From Plumapathes pennacea (taxonomy: Eukaryota; Cnidaria; Anthozoa; Antipatharia; Myriopathidae), in the NCBI GenBank assembly GCA_964036295.1, contig OZ038463.1:14902069-14966068 (forward strand): a stretch of DNA of 64,000 bases, in the 5' to 3' direction. The notes under the pieces were generated by a model. The model did not search any database. It saw nothing but the letters and a program-made list of their open reading frames with translations, and was not told the DNA's origin. Positions within the stretch are counted from its first letter, which is position 1; each line of letters begins with the position of its first letter. This document shows positions 1 through 12,653 of the stretch, piece after piece. The translations under genes were made by a program, and so were the position numbers.

Positions 1-293
1 GGTGCAGCGTGGAACCCCCTACTCAAAATTCAAGACATGACACGACAAGTTATTAAGAACCGTGCGACTGGTGTCAAAGGCTTTGTTTCTCTAAATGTAG
101 CGATAGTTCAGTCGAGTACACCCGCCATCTTTGCGTTTAGTGTATATCCATATCAATTCCCGCTGATACATTCTAGTACGTTGACTTATAAATCGTCACT
201 CCCTTCACTGCTGAAATAAGCGAATTTGATTTGATCCTGAATGCCACTGGAATACGTTGCTATGTTGATTCATGTTTTTTATTTTTATTTTTT

Positions 294-297
<4 letters not shown>

Positions 298-326
<29 letters not shown>
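298..326. repeat. (GT)n microsatellite
   Basis: A pure run of about 14 GT dinucleotides follows a T-rich stretch. It is simple sequence with no sign of function. Confidence 0.9.
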
Positions 327-1350
327 ATTGGAGTATGTCGCGAAAGTATTTTTAGTCCGTAAACTGGACGCATATTAAATTAAGTCTGCTTGTTATGCAT
401 GCGGGTGGCACAATCATATACAATATGCATATATGTCAACAACAATTCCCCTAGGCTGTGTTCTAAAACTATAGCACTCAGTTTAACTAAATCAAACTGA
501 GACGAGTCCATCAAGTCAAATTTATTGATTCAGTATGACAAAACTGAAAGAGTGGCGTTAGGGCAGAAACAGCTTGTGGCACCATTCCAATGTACGGATC
601 ACGATGACACAGCAGATTTGCGTTTCGTTTTGATGTTGAATGAAGACCAATAAAATGTTGGTCAGGACAGTAAAATAGTACAGGTACGCGTCAAGGATTG
701 ATCAGCTGTACATGCTCGGGCTGTTTTTAATTTTCCGTCGGTGCGTTGTGAAACGCGCCGAGAGGACGCGAAACGGGTCGAAGATTCGCGCTCTCCTTAC
801 TGTCCCCGTCGGATATATCTTCTCTATTTTCTTTGCATTTTCATCATGTTATAAGTACGTGCATGTCGTTAATCAGTAGCTTGGTTTTTCGATATTGTCA
901 CTTCAACGGCAAAGGCAACACAGTGCCGCCTTTGTTACTACCAAAGAAAAAAAATGTCACCCTGCATTGGTATCTTTTGTTCAAGATAAAAACGCTCCAC
1001 ATTTGCACTGACACTGCAACGCTAATCTATGTGGGATTGCTCTTATTTTGTGGAAGAGGAATTCAATGTTCAAACAGCTTTTTTAATCTATCAGTCAACA
1101 TAATGAATGTAAAGCCATCTGCTTGTGGAAAAAAAAGCCACCGGTTAATCTCGGGCAGTTCAATCGTTGCTCAGCAACGCGTTTCACGCTTTGTGATTGA
1201 GGCGCCAATTACAGAAAAAACTACTCGATCTGTGATCTGCCAAAAGACAGCCTTTATTTCCTCTGAGAGATAAAGTAGCTTTTTCCTTCTGGTGGTCGTG
1301 ATTTCGTGCTGATAACTTTCACAAGTCATAGCCAGTGCCATTACCGGTTA

Positions 1351-1523
1351 AGCCTGGTTCACACGAGTAAAGCAAGCGCAAGCGCAAACGCAAACGCAAA
1401 CGCAAGCGACCGGTTCACACGATAAGATTTGTAAAGCAAGCGTAGACGCAAGCGCAAGAGAATGGAAAAGTTTTCATTCTCTTGCGCTTGCGTTTCCGCT
1501 TGCTTTACCGTGTGAACCAGCCT
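1351..1523. mobile_element. Harbinger-like MITE, family A copy 1
   Basis: This is a 173-bp non-coding element with terminal inverted repeats (AGCCTGGTTCACACG and CGTGTGAACCAGCCT) flanked by TTA on both sides (1348-1350 and 1524-1526), a 3-bp target duplication as expected for the PIF/Harbinger superfamily. The interior is built from GCAAGCGCAAACGC-type hexamers and a second internal copy of the GGTTCACACG terminus, so the whole element can fold on itself. A second copy in opposite orientation lies at 49395-49561. Confidence 0.8.
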
Positions 1524-3786
1524 TTAGTGTTCGTTTGGTTGTGCAGACTGTGGCTGTTGTCGTTTTGCCAAACTGCCGATGCAAAAGCCACAGATTCGTT
1601 TACGTGCGTGATGACCTTGAAAGATTAAAACTGAAAGTGGGATTTGAAGTGGATGAATTTTTTATTTGATTTTGCGATTTTCCTTGATGGTTACAATACA
1701 TAACAAGGCAGCGCAAGCAGTACTGGATTGAGCTTGATGTGAAGCTCAACTGTAGGGGGTTATCGGGTTTTCCGAGGGGACTGCAGTGTGTAATGTGCAC
1801 GGACCGGCCCACTCGATGCATAGTTGCTTGACGACGTAAAATTCCCTGTTTAATAAATGTTTATCTTAAGTGATCGATGACCCCGTTGCAGCGCCGCTGA
1901 GACTGTCCTGCCAAGATTGATTAGAAAGATAATCGCTTTAAGGAGATGCTGTTTCTATGCGCGTCTGCGTCTTCTTTTTCTAACAGTGCGCCATCACCTT
2001 GTGGTTATAAAAAAGACTTTAAAACTACTTTGTTTTAGAGTTTAAAAGCCACTGACTCTGAAATCGGCTTAATATCTACAAACCATGCCTCGTGTTTGGA
2101 GTGCACTTTCAATTACTTTTATGCTAACGGAGAGGAACGCAGATTACCAGCAGCTTATAAACTGCCGGATGTGTAAATCAGTGTCCTTTAGATTAAACCG
2201 ATAATGGACATACTGCAGACAATTTCCATGTTGCATGATCCGAAAGTGATTACATTCAGTGACATGCCCTACAATTTATCCCGCAGGAAAATCTACGTCA
2301 AATTTACGTAAATACTCGCAATGTCGTCACAGTGTCACTAGCATGACTCCGCACACGGGAGCGATACAGATAATGCTTTTCAAAAAGAATTAACCACATC
2401 TAAACACAACCTCTTAAGAGTACCTTTCACATAAGCCAAAGAGATGTCACCTTTAACCGCGCGTGTTATAACTGTCGAAACGATTCCTTCTCGACCGCAA
2501 GAGTTGGAACTTTAAAGACACCCTCTGGGAATGGTTAACCCGGCATCAACGGGTCGAGTTATTTAAAGACCAGATGCAGGAGCTAGATTGTTCCGGAACA
2601 AGGAAGCTCTGAGGGAGATAGTAGAGCACAAACAACTGTTCAGTGTCAACTATTTAGAGCCTACACTCATGAATGATCTTACGCTGCCATGAACTCAATC
2701 ATAGCTCGTGGTTAGAAAAATCTTCATAACTAATGTGATACTCCAGGTCTTTTACTATACGCCGTATCAGCACGTATGCTGTTTCGGGAATTCCTGCAGC
2801 GACAAACTTTGCGGCGTGACTGGGTCGAGACTCAAAGGGAGTGGGGTCCACAGGCTCAGTGCTTCATCGAAATGAGGCCAGGGGACACACCCATATTTGT
2901 GGAGGGGTCTGGTGTTTTCCCGCGTTTTTCTTATCATGCGGTGTAATAGGTCAAAAATAGTCAAATCGCTTCAGGAAGTTATTGAGATAAAAGTTTTGGT
3001 GGAATAGCTTTGAGAAACTTTCGTTCTAACTTTTGGCGCATGTTCCAGTGGGACTTTGATCCACCCGTCTCCAAATACACTGTCCAAACTATCTCAACTC
3101 CATAAATCTATTACATCTGTTAAAATGATTTCAACGAAAGACACACGGCTTGCAAATCCGGCTTTTTTTTTCTGTCGTTTATCGGCTTTCACTGATCAGA
3201 CAAACAGGAGTAGCAAGGATACGAGGCTTAATAACAATAGGCCAAAACAAAATTAATGGATATATAATTAGAAAGATTCACACGATTTGCATTGATTTAA
3301 AAGGCGGCAGAAGAAGTCTTGTGCAAAATATCATTCATGGATTATATACCAAAAATGAGGAAGCCTAGACACCTCCCACGCATCTCCAACCAAATTCCTA
3401 ATTTGTTTTACCGCATACCTTTTCCTTTAGGTAAGGAAAATTATGATAGCTAGTTTCCACTTTCTCATTGCCGGAAGTTTATATTTTGTAGTTGTCACAA
3501 ACTATCCAACCACTTTCACCCGCCCAGCAACCAATCAGATGTCTTGGCAAGGCCGAGGTAAAAAAAAACAGCCCATTAGAGGGGTGTAGCCCTGAGACGA
3601 CCATTGGACCAAATTTGCGAGGTCGATAACTCCATTTGCGGCTGTCGGATTGCCTTACAAGTGCCTAGCACGGAGACACACACAAGTGCTGCTGTGTTCA
3701 GTTGCAGTTTAAGACGCTCGACACAACGGCGCAAGAAAGTGAAACGCGGATCAAAACCAACTGACGTAAGGGGAAAGAAACTGAAG

Positions 3787-4153
3787 ATGCCTACCACACA
3801 CTCCAAAACGAAGAAGCGAAAAGGCTTTTGCGAATGGTTCCGAGACACTATCAACAAAGGAATCGTCGAAGGACTGGTCTGGCTCGACGACGAGAAGACT
3901 ATAGTGCGAGTACCGTGGAAGCGGGTAGACAAGCCTGGTTTTATCCCGGATGACGCCAAACTGTTCAAGCTGTACGCCGAGCACACGGAGAAGTATCGAG
4001 CCGGCGATTTGGAAGATCCTTCCACATGGAAAACGCGATTTCGTTGCGCTCTCCGGAAGATGAATGAAATACAAGAGATCGACTGCGGACGCCATTTGGA
4101 AGGTGCCCTTCCGTACAGGACGTTCAAGTTTGTGGAGAAGAAATCCAATAAAG
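3787..4153 (+). CDS. IRF DNA-binding-domain exon
   Basis: The first coding exon ends in AAT AAA G before GTATGT (phase 1) and joins to 8350, where the acceptor CTTCCTCCAG is followed by AC to complete a GAC codon. The recognition-helix segment reads TWKTRFRCALRKM. The Arg and Cys that contact GAAA in family members are present, but the Asn-Ser pair that follows in IRF1 is Arg-Lys here. This exon alone identifies the family. Confidence 0.92.
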
Positions 4154-7100
4154 GTATGTGCAGAGTCATTAGAAAAAGTGGTATTTGGTGTGAAATGATT
4201 TCGAGCTACAGTTCTCGCGAAAACTTTTCAATGTTGAATAAGTGCAACACGATGATAATTTATCGAGACTCGTCCTTCGCTTTATCAATCGATATCCTTG
4301 TTTGGTGTAATGCTTTTAAGTTTTGGCTCTTTCGCTATCTAATCCTTTGTCGTAAATCCTGCAAATTAGTTGATACGAAATGCACTGAGTTGTTGTGCAC
4401 CACTTAATGTTTTGGTATAATGTTTGTGTAAGTATCATCTCATAAGCTTTTATTGGTTTTCTATTTGCTAAAGTCCTACCGCAAAAAAACATCTCGATCC
4501 TGTAGATCCCCTGAGAGATCGGACTATACACAAATGCAGAGACGATTTTAGAGGGAAATTTGAGAATTGACCAATGTTTCAAAAGGAGAACGCTTTTTAG
4601 GAATTTTTGAAGACAAGAGTTCTATCTCAGAGACAATCAGACAGTAACAATAAGATACAAAATCAGCCCGAATGGTGATACTAGAGTCAGAATAAAGGTC
4701 CCGAACGGCGTGCAATTCCTTATGTCATGGTGCTAAAAAATATCCCAGAGTTACACTCACGCGGGAAGACCCCAAGGACATCAGCAGGTATATAGCAAAT
4801 GGTTATTTCCTCTTGTAAAGGTAAGGTTAGTGAACACAAGTTCGCACATTGACAAAGGAAATCAAAACACAAAAGACCACCATGCAGCAGGCCTTTAAAT
4901 GTCGTTTATGTGTGTTAATCATTGTGCAGCATGACAGTTTCCATTCTTCAAAACGCAATCCTCTAGGAAACAAAGCAAATGCCAAAGAAAAAACTAGGCT
5001 ATTGGCCGAAGTGAAGTCTATCAGATAAACATCACCCAGAACGAAAACAAAAAGGACGCTATTAAATTCCATTTGTAACTAATATAAATGGCCTGAACTG
5101 ATTAATGTCGAAAGGAGGCCGGAAACCCTGATATGATCCTAATTGTTCTGAGAGAGTCTTGTCTGTAGTTAAAAAATTCCACCGATGCGGTCATGAACCA
5201 TGCGGTCTCAGGCTGAGTATCTTCCCATTCTTGGGAAATATGAATGGAAGCACATAAAGTAGCCAGGAATTTTTAGCTCCAGCGTTAGAAAGATCTGGAA
5301 AGAAAAGTTAAGATAAAGACAGGTTTCTAACTTTCACTTTTTGGTCACATATGGTAAAGATTACCGAACTTTCGAAATCATTTGTCGAGTATTTTAAGCT
5401 CGTAAATAAACGCTCGGGCCATCCCCTCGGATAATGTTACTGACTCAAAGAGGAAAAAGTCGTTTCATATCGGTTTCTTCGCATCATTTAGCTGTCTGCA
5501 CCTCTATAAGTAATTAAAAACTTATTTAGTATGCCTATCGCGTGCTGAGCACACTTTTCAAGGCAAATTATCAGCTTATTAAAGTTTGATATGATTCGGC
5601 TCAAGTGAAAACCCAAGCCACTTCAATAATGGTCAACTGATGGCAATACATATATACACGATACTAAAATAATAAAATAATGTGTCCTTTCTGAGAAAAA
5701 CTTAGCTTCACCCACATCTGCTATACACTACGTGCCGGCCAAATACCAAAAACACACGCGAGAATTAGAGTTCAACATTCTCAAGTTTCATGCCTGACTA
5801 GACGGTGGACTATACTAATTTTCTTATAACGCTAAATCCGTGTCGTTGTGAGAGAACGTGCAGCTCTTTTACAGGTTGCTCGCCTTTAGTCTTAATCGAC
5901 AGTCCAACATCAGTTTGCCTTTATGCCAACGGCATATGGGGTGCATTGTCCGTAACATCTGGCGCAGTGTCGTTGAAATTTAATAACGTCGTTTCGACAT
6001 AAAAAGATTAAATGGCCGATGCATTTATCTGGTAAATCAAAGCAAAACAAAACTATGCTTTTCTAAAGACTTGAATCTTTATAGTTATCTGTTACTGTTT
6101 TGTTACAGAGCCAAGTCTGACACGTTGAGTCAATGGGCAATTAGCGAATTTGAGGCCGAGCTATAAGTGTTTTGAAAAGAAGCGCAAGAAAAGTCGGTCT
6201 TATCTGATATGAGATTTTCGTTGGAAGACTGTGTTCAATTATCAGCACGCTAAAACGGGCGGTGACAATGTGAAGCTGGAAGTCGACGTGTATTGTCAAC
6301 GCCTCTTTGATAATTGTTTGGTACGAAACTTCCAGATTTGACAGGTTGATGGATCAGATTTGCCTGAAGTTGAGACACGCGTGGACATCCACAAGGAATT
6401 TGCGCAGTGTGGGATTCTCTGCGGATTCTCTTTTTTCTCCCCGATTCCTCCGTTCGCTCTTTATTTTCCTCTCTTACTTCGTTTTACAAATTTCAAAATA
6501 AATCGTTCGCGCACTCCTTTTTCCTCTTCCGGTCTTTGCGCTTCTTTTCCTGTGCTATTTCCTTTGGTCACGTGCTGGTCACCAGTCTTCTCGTTCCTTA
6601 ATGCTTGCTTTGTTTTTATCTCGTGTATGTTCCTTTTCTCTTTCCTACAAACTTTTCCTCATAAAAGTTTTGTTACTTTCCTTCATTATTGCTTTCCTGT
6701 ATAATTAGTGCCGCCCCGAATGAATTTTTTTCTTCTTTTACTTTAAAATCGTCATGCTTCCTGCATGGAACTTGGATCAGAAAAGTGTGGTCAATGAGGA
6801 AGTAACCATGCCATGCTTCCTTTACCGGTCGGGAACCATAACTATGCAAACAAGATCGCTTATAGGATATTACTTCTAACACTACATATAAAACTCGTTT
6901 CGTATTCTGTCCCTTTACATCACAAGCAGCGGCTCACACCTGTGTACCAGCGGGAGGCACTAACTATATTTTAACCAAAGTCAGTTCCTTTTGCGTAAAA
7001 CTGCTCCGTAACAAAATGATGGAAAAGTTGCTATTATTCTGTTTAGGTTGCTCCACGGTACCACTGTTCGTCGTGTAGGAATTAATCCATGCGATATTTC

Positions 7101-10100
7101 GATAAATATGTTACACGTGTATGATACAAGGAGATCATTTTCCTTCACTATAGAAACGGACTTCAATCTTATAAAAGTCTGTAAAATGTCTCAAATGCTG
7201 CATAACTGCAACAGTATTGGGCTTACTTGGAAATGGTATTGGATTAAAGTGTCTTAAACGTAAAAGAAAACCAGTCTTATTAACTTGCAAAAAAAGATAC
7301 ATTGTAAAAGTTTTATTGAATTGGCCCCAGATGTTTGGTGCTAGGGTCTATTTCTCTTTATCCTCACTCAGACAATGTCAAGAAGGTATCAAAGAACAAA
7401 TCACCGTCCTCCATCACCTCGTTCGTGGCTTCAGCACCGTGTAAGCTGTATCAGCCAGATTTCCAGAAACCGGGAAGGCAACAGTATCGTAAAACCCCGC
7501 GTGAGTGCTACTACGCATGTCAAGGCAAGACGTCCAGTGTGAACCGCTAACATGTTCTAAGAATTAACCGTGTTTCCTCGTATACGCGCCCGTTGAATGC
7601 GAAACTTGAAATAAAACGCCCTCCCTCCTCCTCTTACCCGCTTAGAAGACAAGGTTATTGCAGGTTGTCTTTGTTTAAAATTTCAGGTTGTTAATAGTTG
7701 AGGTTGACTTATTCTCTAATAAACGTTCATATGATTGTTATGTCCACGTGCTTACAAAGAGCTTGTTCGCACAACAGCTTCTGTCTAAATCTTGTGTAAA
7801 GCTTCTATCTTTACTTCGCCTTTAGTTTGTTTTTATTTTTAAACCGACATTTGGAATAAGCGCCTTCAGGCTAGTACTTAACAATAGCCTTCAGACTACT
7901 TATACCAGACAATGGGTAAAAATATACGGCATCAAAACGTTAAACATATTCTTTGTGTCCAATTTAGAATACTAAAATTGAAAAGAAATTATGAAAGGCA
8001 AGCTCAACACATGCAGTACTGTCCGTGAGCCGAACACAAAAAAAAAAAAAAAAAAAAAAAAATTGATTTCCAACAGTGTGAACGCAGTTCGTACCGAACT
8101 CAGCAACCGCCGAAATAGTTTTATCCAAATCGCTAAATGTGTCAAACCACCGTTATTGGGCGCAGTATTTTACGATTCTATAACATTTACGTTGACTTCA
8201 CAGTGTTTATATTTTGTTTCATTTTTAAAATATATTTTACAGGTAGTATATCCGACAGGATTTTTATATCCGACAGGATTTTTACATTGACTCAAAAAAT
8301 GTATATGTAGGAGTCTACAGTCAAATTAACATTCTTTATCTTCCTCCAGACAAAGAATTCGAAAAATGGGTACAGAACTCCACAGCTGACGAGGTAAGCG
8401 TGTTTTTTCTTGAGACGTCATTCCTACTGCACAAACCATGCATGCAAACGTATATAGGCGCAAAACTAAAGACTTGCTCGCTAGCTGAGATTTCTTTAAG
8501 CTTTTCACAAGTTCATTTTTCTGTGGTAGTTTATAGTCAACATAAAAGTATCGAATAAATTAATTAATTAGGCTTCTAATTAGGCTGCGTTCGCTTGAGC
8601 AATTACTGAATAAAAAATAGCCCGAGCAATTGTTGTAGGCATAGACCTTCACTCACTGGAACTGTTAAAAGTTGTCAATACGTAATAATGTGAAGTATCC
8701 CTAAATATGGAGCGCATGCAAGCGCAGAAAGCGCTACAAGCACAAATAACTTCGAAGATTCATTTAAAAATTGGCTATTTTTTTCTTTTTGCAATTGAGA
8801 ATTATTTTACTGTCAATAATTTTTCTTTTGGCGAGAATTTTTTTTCAGGTAGTAAATTTTTTTAGCAATCGAGATATTTCCGGTCGAGACGCTACCCAAC
8901 ATGCCTTGCTGCCATTTCCCGCCTAAAATGATCACGTGAGCATCGCAAAAAAAAAAAGCAACATGGTGGCCGGCAGAGGAACTAACTCCAAAATAACTAT
9001 TTCGCAAATTGCTGGTCAAGTAGGCAAACTATGCGATGCTTTAATGGCCCAGAATCCAATTACGTAATGGGTTCAAGGACGAAGCCAAGCAAGACGACAG
9101 AAGCGGAGATTAGGCGTTTGTTCGGCCCATCCTCTGACCCTGATTCCAATACCACTGCCCCTACTGCTTATTATGGCTTTGCTATAGCCGTACAAAACAA
9201 ATGTTCAGTGGATCAGCTTGTGGTTTTCTAACATTATATAGAGGCGCCGTTGAATATATAAACAAACTACTTTTGGCGAGGAAATATGCACGGATAATTG
9301 TCCGAGTATATTATCTGTTCCGAGAAGCGAAGCTCGAGGGCAACTGTGAGCTTCGAGGAACAGATAATGTCCAAGGACAATTATTTGTGCATATTTCCGA
9401 AGCCAAAAGTAGTTTATTGACTTTATTATCCTTCAAATATTTCCTCTCGCAGCGCAAATAACGGCGCGGAAACTGTGAAGCTTTTTAGTGCTTTCTGGAA
9501 CTGCTTTTTCGACCAATAAATTGAGGTCCTCCTCAGTAGTCGTCTTGTAATGATTTTTGTGATTAAATGTATAAAATTGTGTTCAGATATTGTCCATAAA
9601 CAGCGTTAGTTCGCCAGGCGGGGGTTATTCGCTGATAACGCTCATGAGCGGACGTTATTCGGTCACGTGTCACGATTCTACCAATCACGCGCGGGAGAAA
9701 ATATTTGATGGGTCATAATGCATGATATCTGCACCTTATGGCACCATTTACAGGATCGGTTCTTTGCAAAGCTTTCCGGATTTTCCAGCTCTAAATATAA
9801 ATGCCGCGTGCTCTCAAAGTTCAACTCAGGCCTTATTCGGGAAAAAAGAACATATATCGGACAAGATTCCGGAATATTTTAGAATAAACAAAGTCTCATT
9901 TCCTAAGCGAACGGTTATTCTGACGGACCTGTGGCCTTTGACACAACAGCCAACAAAAAAAGGCCTCCTGTCCTTAAACGCAATTAAAAGAAGAATATCA
10001 TCTCTGCCCCAAGAAAATCCTTTCTTTTCTCTAATTCGGCTGCAAACGCCATCATTGTTCTTTTAATAATAAACAAACACACAAACTAACTAACTAACGC

Positions 10101-12505
10101 GCCCCCCTTTTTTTTTTCATAAGTCATTTTCCGAGGAGAGTGGGTCCTACCCCTACTGGTCTTCCTGTCGATACGCAGCACCACGCATTCCCGACTTGGA
10201 TGGCATTGAGATGGGATCCCTACTCGGGAGCACCGACCAAACAGTGGGAGGTAAGTCAAAGAGAACCACAGAAGTGACATTTAAAAATGTTGATTTTCTT
10301 ACTACGGTTAGCACGGGATTGATATTTGATTACAGTAACTTCTACTTTTGTTTTGTTTTGGAGGAATCAAATCACATGATTTTTTTTAAATTGAAATGGT
10401 TTAATTGTAATTTAGAAAACGCCGAGTTTAACGATTTACAAGAGGCGTAGCTTCAATGTATTGACAGTGTGCAGTTCTCGCCAATTCTAAAATTTGTTTT
10501 GTTTGTTTAATGAACAGAAGTTGCAGAGTTTCTGCTAAGCGCAGACCACCTGAATAACGCATTTAACACGGTTAGTGGACCTTTCATGCATACAATTTAT
10601 AGTGTGATTAGAGGATACTAATTGGCAGCAACAACTGTGAAAGGCGCTACGGAAGTTGACACAATTTGAAATGATACACAGATTCGTCGCCAATGTATAC
10701 CCCATCCCAGACCAAAAAGACACTGATCTATACCCTATTTCAGACCCAAACGCTCAAAACGATACAGTTTGGGGCGATACATGGCTACATGTCTTATATA
10801 CTATAGGAAGATCCCCACCCTCTCCTTGAGAGAAAATCGTGGCAACATGGTGTGTGGCATGACGATAACATAATAATAACGATAATCATGTTGGTGGCAA
10901 TGACGATGCGGACAGTATGCACAGTTTGCGAGAGTAATATCATAACGTTAAATTCTGACAGTTTGCAGAATATTTACTCTAGCTCTCCCCTCGACAGAAT
11001 CAGCCACAATGGCCGGATTATCAGTACACTAGGGCCGAGTATACCTCATTTGGTAAGTAAAGGACTAGAATGTTCATATGCCACACCCGCAAAATTTGCT
11101 ATTTTCTCTGCCAATTCATAATATGCAAAGAATACAAGATCTTGTTACTAGTTAGAAAGTTATCAGCAAACAATTGTTCAAACTAGGTTAAAATTAGATG
11201 TTGCATCACCCTTGCAAACCTCAGCGATATGTGTTGGAAGGATAAAATCATCTAAAAAACGCAAAACGGACGCAAAGTTAGACGAAATGTTAACGTCATT
11301 CGAGTCTGGCCGAGCCTTCATTGATAAATAATACTCTGTTTGTAAAGAAGAGTTTGATACTGATAGGCAGTGGAAGACCAAAAAGTTGCGAAGAAAGCCT
11401 TAGTTTATAAGGTCTAATGTTTGCGGTACCTCAACTTAATTATTTGCGGCGTTTGGTACAAACAGTTTTTCAATTTTAGTTCATAAATCCATTGCTTTAC
11501 TCGCTGTAACAACATAGGCAAAAACTCGTTCTTACATCATGGATCTACCAATCAAGTGTGCACAACCAGTAATTACAGCGCCAATCACAAAGGCCGTTAG
11601 AAAATACACCAGCCAATCAGAAGCCAAAACAATTTGCATTTGGTTTACTTTGAAGAAGAGACCAAATTAGTAGTGCAGGAAAATGCCATCGCCGGGTTTT
11701 GCTTTCGTTCCTGATTGACCAAGAATGCTATCAAACTTGTTTGGACCAATCAAAAATCTTACCAAACGTAAAACCAAAGCAATCATATGATTACATACGG
11801 TAATCATCTGGGCCCGGTTTTTAGAAGGTCGATTAAGCTAATCCAAGATTAATGAATTTCATTCTCTCGATCTCTCTGCCAATAAACTGCTTGGTTTTGT
11901 TCGAAGATGGATTAGAAAGATTGTTCCAGCTTAAAACGCTATCAAGAAAGTCGTTGTGGACGAAACTTTCACGTTTTCGGGCTACAAAAATGACAAGTTT
12001 AGACCTAATCCAGGATTAGCCTAATCGTGCTTTGAAAAACGGGCCCTGAACGCTACTCTGTGCATCTAATTTGGTCTGCTTACCTCCTCTCCCCAGGTCT
12101 ACTCACACGTGAGGAGTACTACTATGGCCAGTGCCAATAAATCATTTGCTGTTTAGTTTGACGGCGATGGGCAACAACAAGAAAACTACAGTAGTGCTAA
12201 GAAATATATTTTTCTCTTAATCCGCTGGTGATGAAAGTTATCTTTAAAACGAAATCAGTGCTCGGACGTCGCCAGTTCTTCCCGTTGATTGTTGAGCATT
12301 GACAAAATCAGAGTGTTATGTGTCGCTTTTATACATCGGCCCGTGTTGATCAATGCTAATCTGCTATTAACCAAACTCATATCCCCAGCCACTTGATCCG
12401 GGTATCATATCCTCAGCGCCCCAAAACTCAGGAATAGAAAAGCCCAGTGATCTTTGCGCGCCTCGTAGCTTGATAAATCCAGACGTGTCGGCCATGTTGA
12501 GTTAG
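3787..12505 (+). CDS. IRF-like transcription factor, multi-exon
   Basis: Likely an interferon-regulatory-factor-like nuclear DNA-binding protein. Coding exons by phase-matched GT-AG joins: 3787-4153, 8350-8393, 10124-10250, 10518-10570, 10969-11052, optional 12-nt exon 12097-12108, and 12389-12505, giving about 267 aa. The ATG at 3787 is chosen because the IRF domain starts about 13 residues later after a basic stretch; an open frame continues upstream to 3604 but looks like leader. Exon 1 holds the whole winged-helix domain: F-x-E-W-F, GLVWLDDEK, VPWKR, LFKLYAEHTEKY, STWKTRFRCAL. Two of the five hallmark IRF tryptophans are replaced by aromatics (F in KPGFIP and Y in KLYAEHT). The rest is low-complexity and Ser/Pro-rich, with no IRF-association domain that I can see, as in short invertebrate IRFs. 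The start could lie further upstream, and the 3' end has an alternative. Confidence 0.85.
8038..8061. repeat. Poly(A) run
   Basis: About 24 consecutive A within the first IRF intron. It could be the tail of a degraded retroelement, but nothing recognisable precedes it. Confidence 0.8.
8963..9067 (+). other. Short ORF with good start context in IRF intron
   Basis: An ATG in the context AACATGG opens a 34-codon frame (MVAGRGTNSKITISQIAGQ and so on, ending QNPIT). A stop in ACGTAATGG follows immediately, which could also be read as a GTAATG donor. The next frame continues with KTTEAEIRRLFGPSSDP to about 9231. Together they look like a degraded or frameshifted protein-coding insertion directly beside a hairpin element, perhaps a transposon gene relic. 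I do not recognise the protein. Confidence 0.3.
9262..9419. mobile_element. Foldback (hairpin) element
   Basis: The two halves are near-perfect reverse complements: AAACTACTTTTGGC, GAAATATGCAC, AATTGTCC and ATTATCTGTTCC on the left all recur inverted on the right, meeting around 9340 in CGAAGCTCGAGG. This leaves almost no unique interior, typical of a MITE that has become a full-length hairpin. Confidence 0.8.
10688..10815 (-). repeat. Dispersed repeat with CCCTATTTCAGACC subunits
   Basis: Contains repeats of the type CCCTATTTCAGACCAAA and GGGGCGATACATGGCTACATG. It is the reverse-complement, shorter relative of the copies at 14618-14870 and 44455-44700, in the IRF intron between exons 10518-10570 and 10969-11052. 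Confidence 0.6.
11810..12046. mobile_element. GGGCCC-ended MITE
   Basis: Inverted ends GGGCCCGGTTTTTAGAAGG with CGATTAAGCTAATCC on the left match GGATTAGCCTAATCG and GCTTTGAAAAACGGGCCC on the right. It is 237 bp, non-coding, and sits directly before the 3' end of the IRF gene. A degraded relative with AATTCAGTATTAGCCCAGTC and TCGTGCTTTGAACAACCAG lies at about 12738-12966. Confidence 0.75.
12097..12156 (+). other. Alternative 3' exon region of IRF gene
   Basis: A strong acceptor (CTCCTCTCCCCAG) ends at 12096. If read through, phase 0 gives VYSHVRSTTMASANKSFAV and a TAG stop, with AATAAA at 12137-12142. If the donor GTGAGG after the first 12 bases is used, only V-Y-S-H is added and splicing continues to 12389. 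Both are in frame with the preceding exon, so this may be a composite terminal exon or a 12-nt microexon. Confidence 0.5.
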
Positions 12506-12609
12506 AACGGACTTCGCCATTTTTAGCATTAAGTCAACTCAAGCGCGGAAAGGACTTCAAGACTCAATTTAAGGAAACGATACATGAATACTAAAAACTG
12601 CGTCGATAT

Positions 12610-12613
<4 letters not shown>

Positions 12614-12651
<38 letters not shown>
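12614..12651. repeat. (CA)n microsatellite
   Basis: About 19 uninterrupted CA dinucleotides. Confidence 0.95.

Positions 12652-12653
<2 letters not shown>

Larger units (their letters stand above)
1..3786. other. Gene-poor upstream region
   Basis: No convincing gene is visible on either strand. The longest open frame, 833-1273 on +, has no recognisable domain, biased composition and no splice context that I trust. The stretch holds a (GT)n microsatellite near 298-326 and one inverted-repeat transposon at 1351-1523. The last few hundred bases must contain the promoter and 5' untranslated region of the IRF-like gene, but I see no diagnostic core promoter element. Confidence 0.5.

Noticed and set aside
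833..1273. 146-codon frame on +
   Set aside because: No recognisable domain, frequent rare-looking runs (PKKKN), no supporting splice sites. Length is compatible with chance in this window.
3576..4169. 197-codon frame on - opposite the IRF exon
   Set aside because: Antisense shadow of the conserved IRF DNA-binding exon.
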